This document shows, in pieces, positions 1 to 4,099 of a stretch of 7,399 nucleotides of DNA. This DNA comes from Anaerolineae bacterium (GTDB taxonomy: Bacteria > Chloroflexota > Anaerolineae > Aggregatilineales > UBA2796), in assembly GCA_020851855.1 (NCBI GenBank), contig JADZBY010000075.1, positions 1 to 7,399 of the forward strand, in the 5' to 3' direction. The notes beneath the pieces are model-generated. The model was not told the DNA's origin. It did no database searches and saw only the letters and a list, made by a program, of their open reading frames with translations. Position 1 is the stretch's first letter, and each line of letters opens with the position of its first letter. The position numbers and the translations under genes are program-made.

Positions 1-4
1 GCCC

Positions 5-376
5 CTACTCAACCCAGATCTCGACGCGCTCGCCGTCGTTGGTGTCCTCGAACTCGAAGACCTTGCCGATCTGGCCGCGCCGGATGTTTTCCAGGATTCC
101 GGCGATGTCCATCTCGCCGTCGGCGGGGATGAAGCGCGCGCCGAGCTTGATCCCGACGTTTACGAGGCTCATCGGCACGTTGACGTTCACCTTCGCCTTG
201 TTGGTGCGCAGGTCGGTCACGCGCACCCGCAGCCAGCGTGGATCGCGGCCCTTTTCTTTGTCGCCCCGGCGCGCGCCTTCCTGAAGCGCCTGCAAAAGCT
301 GCGCGCCTTCTTCGGCGGTGATCTTCTTTTCCCGGATCATGTCCAGGATTTTCATACGTTCTTCAGCGGTGGTCAT
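5..376 (-). CDS. Small SHOCT-like domain protein, paralogue of the 2965-3423 gene
   Basis: A 123-residue protein, last of the five visible minus-strand genes. Residues 5-33 form a two-helix SHOCT-like hairpin (EERMKILDMI, then a KKIT turn, then AEEGAQLLQAL). A short charged linker (34-45) leads to a 78-residue domain (46-123) that begins PRWLRVRV and ends GERVEIWVE. That domain aligns without gaps to residues 75-152 of the protein at 2965-3423, with about 40% identity counted by hand. There is no signal peptide or membrane segment, so it is probably cytoplasmic. I chose the ATG at 376 because the SHOCT-like homology starts there, AGGAG lies 13 bases upstream, and the 68-base spacer matches the others in the operon. 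A GTG at 446-448, overlapping the preceding stop by four bases, would add 24 residues that resemble nothing in the paralogue. Its function is unknown; a regulatory or protein-protein interaction role is inferred from the SHOCT-like domain. Confidence 0.85.
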   Translation of the reverse strand: MTTAEERMKILDMIREKKITAEEGAQLLQALQEGARRGDKEKGRDPRWLRVRVTDLRTNKAKVNVNVPMSLVNVGIKLGARFIPADGEMDIAGILENIRRGQIGKVFEFEDTNDGERVEIWVE

Positions 377-389
377 CGGCTTGTGTGTA

Positions 390-394
390 CTCCT
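390..394 (-). promoter_or_regulatory. Ribosome binding site AGGAG for the last SHOCT-like gene
   Basis: AGGAG on the minus strand lies 13 bases before the ATG at 376, slightly further than usual. It supports that start over the GTG at 448. It directly follows a 6-bp inverted repeat (395-414), so its exposure could depend on local RNA folding. Confidence 0.5.
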
Positions 395-414
395 GGGGAG
401 ATACGTCACTCCCC
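395..414 (-). repeat. Inverted repeat (6-bp stem, 8-base loop) upstream of a ribosome binding site
   Basis: On the minus strand, GGGGAG (414-409) and CTCCCC (400-395) pair perfectly around an 8-base loop. The element sits in the 68-base spacer between the acetyltransferase gene and the last SHOCT-like gene, right before its AGGAG. No run of T follows, so it is not a Rho-independent terminator. It may be an mRNA processing or stability hairpin, or chance. Confidence 0.4.
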
Positions 415-444
415 TGACCCGCGTGGTTGTCGAAAGTTGCCCGG

Positions 445-1464
445 TCACCTCAGATCGGCGCGCATACTGACGAGCGTGTGGCGGCGCTCAAAGCCGTAGC
501 GTTCCAGCGCCTCGCTCGTCGCAGCGTCGTCTGCCGGGTGTTCCAGCGTTGCCGGGCGCAAATCGTCGTTCAGCCGGCGCAGCACGAAATTCAAGAGCGG
601 TTCCTCGACCCGGCCCGCATAGGCCGGCTCGACGAGCAGGATCATGCGGCTGGAGCCGGTCAGGCTGCGCGATACGCGCAGGGACCCGGCAATGCCCTCG
701 CCGCCCGCCTTGCGCACCACCCAGCGCTCGTCAATCTGGCCGGACAGCGCCTTGAGCGTCGCCTGCACCAGCTGAGGCCGGAACTCGCCCTCGTGGACCG
801 GCATCTGCCAGCCCAGGCCGCCGCGCGCGTTGGGCCGGGTGCGCAGCGCCAGGTCGTACTCGTCGCGCCACTCCGCCGCGCCGCGCAGCGTCACATAGGG
901 CGCGTCGTCGAGCCTGGCGGGCGGGCGCACATGCGAATGCCGCCGCCAGCGGACGAACGTGCGCTCTTCGACAAAGCCCAGGCTCAGGTACAGCGCGCGC
1001 GCGCCGGTGTTGTTGGCTTCCACGTTCAGGATGGCGCGCACGCCGCGTTTGGCGCGGATGAAGGCCAGTGACGCCTGCATGAGCGCCCGCGCGATGCCGC
1101 GCCGCCGGTAGTCCGGGTGAACGGCCACATTGGCAATCGAATACGTCGCGCCCAGCGAGCGGGGAAAGCCCGCCGCAGAGATCGAGACGTTCCCGATCAG
1201 CCGCCCATCCTCGTACCAGACAAAGCCTTCTTCCAGGCCGCCCAGGATATGGTTCAGCCCGGACAGGAACATGAGCAGCGGCCCGGATTGGCTGATGCTG
1301 CGCATCTCGCGCACCGCCGCGCGCCCGGCCTCGTCCATGGTGGGCGCAAAACACAGCTCGATCAGGTCGGCCATCGCCGCCAGGTCCCGCCGCAGATTCA
1401 CCGGGCGGATGCCCGAAGGGACATGCTGCCCGGCGGCGGCGGTTGTCGATACGGAAGCAGCCAT
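445..1464 (-). CDS. GNAT-family N-acetyltransferase
   Basis: A 339-residue protein of the GCN5-related N-acetyltransferase family, expected to move an acetyl group from acetyl-CoA to an amine; the substrate cannot be told. The first half holds the catalytic fold. Strand and helix of motif A cover residues 113-129 (VAVHPDYRRRGIARALM), with RRRGIA matching the acetyl-CoA pyrophosphate-binding signature. Motif B covers 146-164 (LNVEANNTGARALYLSLGF), with the usual Asn and the Tyr-x-x-x-Gly-Phe ending. The second half (about 190-339) looks like a degenerate second GNAT domain: a strand at 273-281, a helix at 287-298 and EALERYGF at 318-325, but without a clear RxxGxG/A loop. The length fits two-domain GNAT proteins. 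The ATG at 1462-1464 has AAAGGA about 10 bases upstream. It sits between a DUF4097 gene and a SHOCT-like gene with 75- and 68-base spacers and is probably co-transcribed. Whether it modifies an operon partner is open. Confidence 0.88.
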   Translation of the reverse strand: MAASVSTTAAAGQHVPSGIRPVNLRRDLAAMADLIELCFAPTMDEAGRAAVREMRSISQSGPLLMFLSGLNHILGGLEEGFVWYEDGRLIGNVSISAAGFPRSLGATYSIANVAVHPDYRRRGIARALMQASLAFIRAKRGVRAILNVEANNTGARALYLSLGFVEERTFVRWRRHSHVRPPARLDDAPYVTLRGAAEWRDEYDLALRTRPNARGGLGWQMPVHEGEFRPQLVQATLKALSGQIDERWVVRKAGGEGIAGSLRVSRSLTGSSRMILLVEPAYAGRVEEPLLNFVLRRLNDDLRPATLEHPADDAATSEALERYGFERRHTLVSMRADLR

Positions 1465-1539
1465 CCAGCGCCGTCCTTTGTCCGATTTCCCTGCCTGGGC
1501 AGAGCGACACTCGGCGGCGCGGTGCGTGGGCCGGCGGCT

Positions 1540-2892
1540 CTAGCTCCGACCCTCAAGCGCGGCGAGCAGACGCTCTGCTTCCTCAATCGTGATCGTCTTG
1601 TTCTCGACCATGCGCAGGATGGCCAGGCGCTCCTGGTCGGTCACCGGCTCCGGCGGGCGGGGCGCAGCGGGTGGGCGCGGTGGGCGCGGCGGCTCTGGCG
1701 GGGTGGGCGCATCGCCGCCCCACGACCAGACCCAGCCCTTGCCGCGTGGGCCTCGGCGCAGCCGCTCGGTGTGGCGCTCCATCTGTTCGTGGGCGCGCTC
1801 GGCGCGGCTGCGGGCACGCTCGGCAGCGCGCTCCGCCTTCTCACGCGCACGCTCGGCCATTCGCTCGGCCTCACGCTGGATGCGCTCCGTCTGGCGCGAC
1901 AGGTTATCCTGAATGCGCGCCAGTTGCTCGGTGATGCGCGTCGAGATGATCTCGTCCAGATTATCCGGCAAGTTGGCTTCAAATTCAAACCGTGCGCCAA
2001 AGCCGCGCCCGCCGCCGTTCAACTGGAAATCGCCGGCGATGGCTTCGAACTCGATTCCCGGCGTCTGCGGGCTGGCATCGCCCAGGCACACGCTGACCCG
2101 CCCATCCTGCTCGACAACCTGCGCCCCACCCAGGTTGACGGTGCGCTCCACGTCGGCAGGAATGCCACAGCGCAGCGATGCGTCCGCCGGGACTTTGATG
2201 CTCACGCTGCCGCCCACATGGCCAACCTGGCCGAGCAACATGCCGGAGCCTTCAATCTCAAGCAGCAGGTCCGATCCCACCGATTCGATGGTGAACGGCG
2301 AGGCGTTCAGGCCGGTAACGACGAGGTCCGCGCCGACCGACTCGATGTTCAGCGGGCCGTTGATGTCGCGCAGGGTGGCATCCGCGCCGACGGAGTTCAC
2401 GTTGGCCGGCCCCATCACGCGCTTGATCTCCATGTCCGCGCCGACCGAATCGACCTGCACCGGCCCGGTGATGTCCCGCACCGTCAGGTCTGCCGAGACG
2501 CTGCCCACGGCGAGCGGCCCGGTGATATCCGTCACGCGCACATCCGTCCCGGCGCTCTCAATGCTGACCGGCCCTTTGATCTCGCGGATGGCCGCATCGC
2601 CGCCGCACTCTTCCACCGTGACCGGGCCGTTGAACTCGCGCACCTTGAGGTCGCCGCCCACCGAGTGAATGTGCAGGCTCCGGGCCGAAGGCGGCACGCG
2701 CACATCGGCGTCGCCTGCGCAGTGGATCACGATGGTCTGCCCGTCACCGACGCGGTCGATGCGCGGTCCTTCGCCTTCCACCGAGATTTCGCCGTCGTTG
2801 CCCGGCACGACGGCCAGATCGCCGCCCGCCGTTTCGATGATGATGGCCACGCCCGGATCCACTTCCATCCGTGCCCAACCGTCGTCGCCCAT
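1540..2892 (-). CDS. DUF4097 beta-repeat protein with coiled coil and C-terminal SHOCT-like hairpin
   Basis: A 450-residue protein in four parts. (1) Residues 10-295 are beta-rich and DUF4097-like. Within them, about 71-215 carry an 18-residue repeat, typically GP-V-x-I-E-S-V-G-A-D-L-x-V-R-D-I-T, as expected for a stacked beta-solenoid. (2) Residues 307-380 form a highly charged helix rich in Ala-Glu-Arg, with roughly heptad spacing, a likely coiled coil. (3) Residues 395-418 are a Pro-rich linker. (4) Residues 419-448 (ERLAILRMVE, then TITIEEAERLLAAL) are a SHOCT-like hairpin. There is no signal peptide or membrane helix, so it is probably cytoplasmic or membrane-associated through partners. 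The nearest described relatives I know, YvlB/LiaX-type envelope-stress proteins, pair the same two domains with the SHOCT-like part at the N-terminus. The ATG at 2890-2892 has AAGGAAGG six bases upstream. The coiled coil suggests oligomerisation. The biochemical function is unknown. Confidence 0.88.
   Translation of the reverse strand: MGDDGWARMEVDPGVAIIIETAGGDLAVVPGNDGEISVEGEGPRIDRVGDGQTIVIHCAGDADVRVPPSARSLHIHSVGGDLKVREFNGPVTVEECGGDAAIREIKGPVSIESAGTDVRVTDITGPLAVGSVSADLTVRDITGPVQVDSVGADMEIKRVMGPANVNSVGADATLRDINGPLNIESVGADLVVTGLNASPFTIESVGSDLLLEIEGSGMLLGQVGHVGGSVSIKVPADASLRCGIPADVERTVNLGGAQVVEQDGRVSVCLGDASPQTPGIEFEAIAGDFQLNGGGRGFGARFEFEANLPDNLDEIISTRITEQLARIQDNLSRQTERIQREAERMAERAREKAERAAERARSRAERAHEQMERHTERLRRGPRGKGWVWSWGGDAPTPPEPPRPPRPPAAPRPPEPVTDQERLAILRMVENKTITIEEAERLLAALEGRS
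2359..2628 (-). repeat. Five tandem 54-bp coding repeats (18 residues each) in the DUF4097 gene
   Basis: Residues 89-178 of the DUF4097 protein are five consecutive units of exactly 18 residues, each starting Gly-Pro (at 89, 107, 125, 143 and 161). A sixth, less regular unit starts at Gly179. The consensus is GP, hydrophobic alternation, S-V-G-A-D, then a second beta stretch ending near D-I-T. The units are similar but not identical at DNA level, so this is an old protein repeat, not a recent microsatellite-like expansion. Confidence 0.8.
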
Positions 2893-2912
2893 GATGGTCC
2901 TTCCTTACAACT

Positions 2913-2932
2913 TTCCGTGTTTGTGTACGGAA
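2913..2932 (-). repeat. Inverted repeat (6-bp stem, 8-base loop) in an operon spacer
   Basis: TTCCGT (2913-2918) and ACGGAA (2927-2932) pair perfectly around an 8-base loop, in the 72-base spacer between the first SHOCT-like gene and the DUF4097 gene. It lies a few bases before the AAGGAAGG ribosome binding site of the DUF4097 gene. No T run follows on the minus strand, which argues against a terminator. Confidence 0.35.
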
Positions 2933-2964
2933 CTCGCCGCCCTCAGCCGTTCGCCGGATGAGAC

Positions 2965-3423
2965 TCAGTCCACGAAAATGCGCACGCGCTCGCCGGAATG
3001 ATCGTCTTCGACCTCGACCAGCGTATCGACTTCACCGCGGTGGATGGAATCGAGCATCTCGGACAGGGTGCGCGACCACTTGTGATCGCCAAATTGCGCG
3101 CCCAGCCGCAGCCCGGCATCGACCAACCCGATCGGGATGTTCACGCGCACGTGATCGCGCTCCGAGCCGACGCGCCCAACCCGAATCCGCAGCCAGCGCG
3201 GCGTGCGCTTGACAGAGTCGCCGTTTTTGCGCTTCTCCGCGACCGGCTCAGCGTCCGGCTCGGCGTCCTGCGCGTCGCGCTTGGGTTTCTCCTCACCGGC
3301 CTGTGCGCTGTGGGCCTGCGCCTCGGCGGGAGCAGCTTCGGCGGCCTCTTGCAGCAGCCGGGTGGCCTCGTCCACGCTGATTTCGCCTGCCGCGAGCTTC
3401 TGCAGAATGTCGATTCGGGTCAT
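2965..3423 (-). CDS. Small SHOCT-like domain protein, paralogue of the 5-376 gene
   Basis: A 152-residue protein. Residues 1-27 are a SHOCT-like helical hairpin (RIDILQKLAAG, then EISVDEATRLLQ). Residues 28-74 are a low-complexity Ala/Glu/Lys linker. Residues 75-152 are a compact domain starting PRWLRIRVG and ending GERVRIFVD, equal in length to and about 40% identical with the C-terminal domain of the protein at 5-376. Shared landmarks include RVNIP/NVNVP, LGAQF/LGARF, the RG in the helix before the last strands, and GERV near the end. The linker is much longer here (47 versus 12 residues). There is no signal peptide or membrane segment. The ATG at 3421-3423 follows AAGGAGAG with about nine bases between. 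It is second in the operon, 39 bases after the DUF2089 gene and 72 before the DUF4097 gene. Its function is not known; I infer a regulatory partner role. Confidence 0.87.
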   Translation of the reverse strand: MTRIDILQKLAAGEISVDEATRLLQEAAEAAPAEAQAHSAQAGEEKPKRDAQDAEPDAEPVAEKRKNGDSVKRTPRWLRIRVGRVGSERDHVRVNIPIGLVDAGLRLGAQFGDHKWSRTLSEMLDSIHRGEVDTLVEVEDDHSGERVRIFVD

Positions 3424-3462
3424 GGTCGTGCTCTCTCCTTCTCGGAACCGGGACGGGCGGCC

Positions 3463-3852
3463 TTATTCGCCCAATCCCTTCAACATCGCAATCGCCTCTT
3501 CCGAAGACAGCCGCCCGGCGGCCAGATCATCCAGCACGCGCTTGCGGTCCCCCTCGGACAACGGCGGCTCGGACTCGTCGTCGGCCTGCATCTCGTAGCC
3601 CATAGCCATGATCACGTCGCGCAGGCGGCTGCGCACCGTCGGGTATGAAATGCCGAGCCGTTCTTCCACCGCTTTGATCTTGCCTTCGCACAGCAGGAAC
3701 GTCTCGACAAATTCCAATTGGCGCGGACTGAGCTGCGCCAGCCGCCCGGCGTAAAACTGGCCCTCAATGCTGGTGTCGCAGGCGCGGCAGTGCAGCCGGG
3801 TGATGGTCAACGGCTCGCCGCACACCGGACACGCCCCAAGCACAGGATGCAT
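3463..3852 (-). CDS. DUF2089 family zinc-ribbon/HTH protein, probable regulator of the operon
   Basis: A 129-residue protein matching the DUF2089 architecture. Residues 8-25 hold a zinc ribbon with two Cys pairs (C8-PV-C11 and C22-RA-C25). Residues 38-85 (QLSPRQLEFVETFL, then KIKAVEERLGISYPTVRSRL at 58-77) form a helix-turn-helix of the sigma-region-4/LuxR-like type, the part likely to touch DNA. A short acidic stretch (90-100) leads to a C-terminal SHOCT-like hairpin (101-127: DRKRVLDDLAAG, then LSSEEAIAMLKGL). All four Cys are present, so zinc binding is likely. The ATG at 3850-3852 has GGAG nine bases upstream and lies about 60 bases after a strong predicted promoter. As the first gene of the operon and the only one with a recognisable DNA-binding domain, it is the best candidate for a regulator of this transcript, perhaps of itself; that is inference. 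Confidence 0.9.
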   Translation of the reverse strand: MHPVLGACPVCGEPLTITRLHCRACDTSIEGQFYAGRLAQLSPRQLEFVETFLLCEGKIKAVEERLGISYPTVRSRLRDVIMAMGYEMQADDESEPPLSEGDRKRVLDDLAAGRLSSEEAIAMLKGLGE

Positions 3853-3908
3853 CGTCTATGTCTCCGCTATAGAACGCTGAAAACCATGTGGAGTGTAGCA
3901 TGGCCACG

Positions 3909-3942
3909 TTCTTGACTCTCATTTTATGTCGAACTTCAAGAA
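3909..3942. repeat. 7-bp inverted repeat overlapping the operon promoter
   Basis: TTCTTGA (3909-3915) and TCAAGAA (3936-3942) are perfect inverted copies with 20 bases between. They flank the -10 hexamer of the minus-strand promoter; the right arm lies in its -35/-10 spacer and the left arm near the expected start of transcription. This is the right geometry for a repressor site. A 7-bp match in an AT-rich region could also arise by chance. Confidence 0.3.
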
Positions 3943-3948
3943 TGTCAA
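3921..3948 (-). promoter_or_regulatory. Sigma-70-type promoter for the DUF2089/SHOCT-like/DUF4097 operon
   Basis: On the minus strand a perfect -35 TTGACA (3948-3943) is followed after 16 bases by TAAAAT (3926-3921), five of six matches to the -10 consensus. Transcription would start near 3914, leaving a leader of about 60 bases before the DUF2089 ATG at 3852. The region is AT-rich within a GC-rich window, as usual for promoters. Confidence 0.6.
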
Positions 3949-3956
3949 TAGGTACA

Positions 3957-3983
3957 TTGAAAATCTTTATACACTGGTTTAAT
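3957..3983 (+). promoter_or_regulatory. Weak candidate promoter for the PPC-repeat protein gene
   Basis: TTGAAA (3957-3962) and TTTAAT (3978-3983) each have five of six matches or close to it, but the 15-base spacer is shorter than ideal. It is in the AT-rich part of the intergenic region and would give a leader of about 110 bases containing the 9-bp inverted repeat. An alternative -10-like TATACA (3968-3973) has no good -35 box. The real start is uncertain. Confidence 0.25.
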
Positions 3984-3987
3984 TCCA

Positions 3988-4023
3988 GAAAGTTTGAAGC
4001 GGGATAACGCGGCGCAAACTTTC
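3988..4023. repeat. Perfect 9-bp inverted repeat between the divergent units
   Basis: GAAAGTTTG (3988-3996) and CAAACTTTC (4015-4023) are exact inverted copies separated by 18 bases. The gap contains a 3-bp GCG/CGC pair that could extend a stem. A direct repeat of GCAAAC occurs at 4014-4019 and 4025-4030, eleven bases apart. No T run follows on either strand, so it is not an intrinsic terminator. It could be a regulator-binding site for the plus-strand gene or both units, or a leader hairpin. Confidence 0.45.
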
Positions 4024-4099
4024 CGCAAACCGACCGGGCGTGTTATCATCGACTCGGTACGCGATAGCACGTCTCCGGCGCGTGAAAGTGGCTGCACCC

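Noticed and set aside
427..1071. A 214-codon plus-strand frame and a 259-codon minus-strand frame (731-1510) over the acetyltransferase
   Set aside because: Both overlap the acetyltransferase, whose GNAT motifs are intact, and neither encodes a recognisable domain.
1465..1539. Possible hairpin CTGCC/GGCAG in the spacer between the DUF4097 and acetyltransferase genes
   Set aside because: The loop would be only two bases, or the stem only four pairs, so it is too weak to report.
1840..1980. Repetitive DNA of the coiled-coil segment considered as a possible tandem repeat or CRISPR-like array
   Set aside because: The repetition follows the Ala-Glu-Arg codons of a coiled coil. Units are not identical and there are no regular spacers.
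1117..2961. A 614-codon open frame on the plus strand
   Set aside because: It spans parts of three convincing minus-strand features, including the acetyltransferase and DUF4097 genes and their spacer, has shadow-like Arg/Ala/His-rich composition and repeats only because it mirrors the 54-bp coding repeats.
3988..4023. The 9-bp inverted repeat as a Rho-independent terminator
   Set aside because: No T-rich tract follows the stem on either strand, and it lies between divergent genes where no transcript is expected to end.
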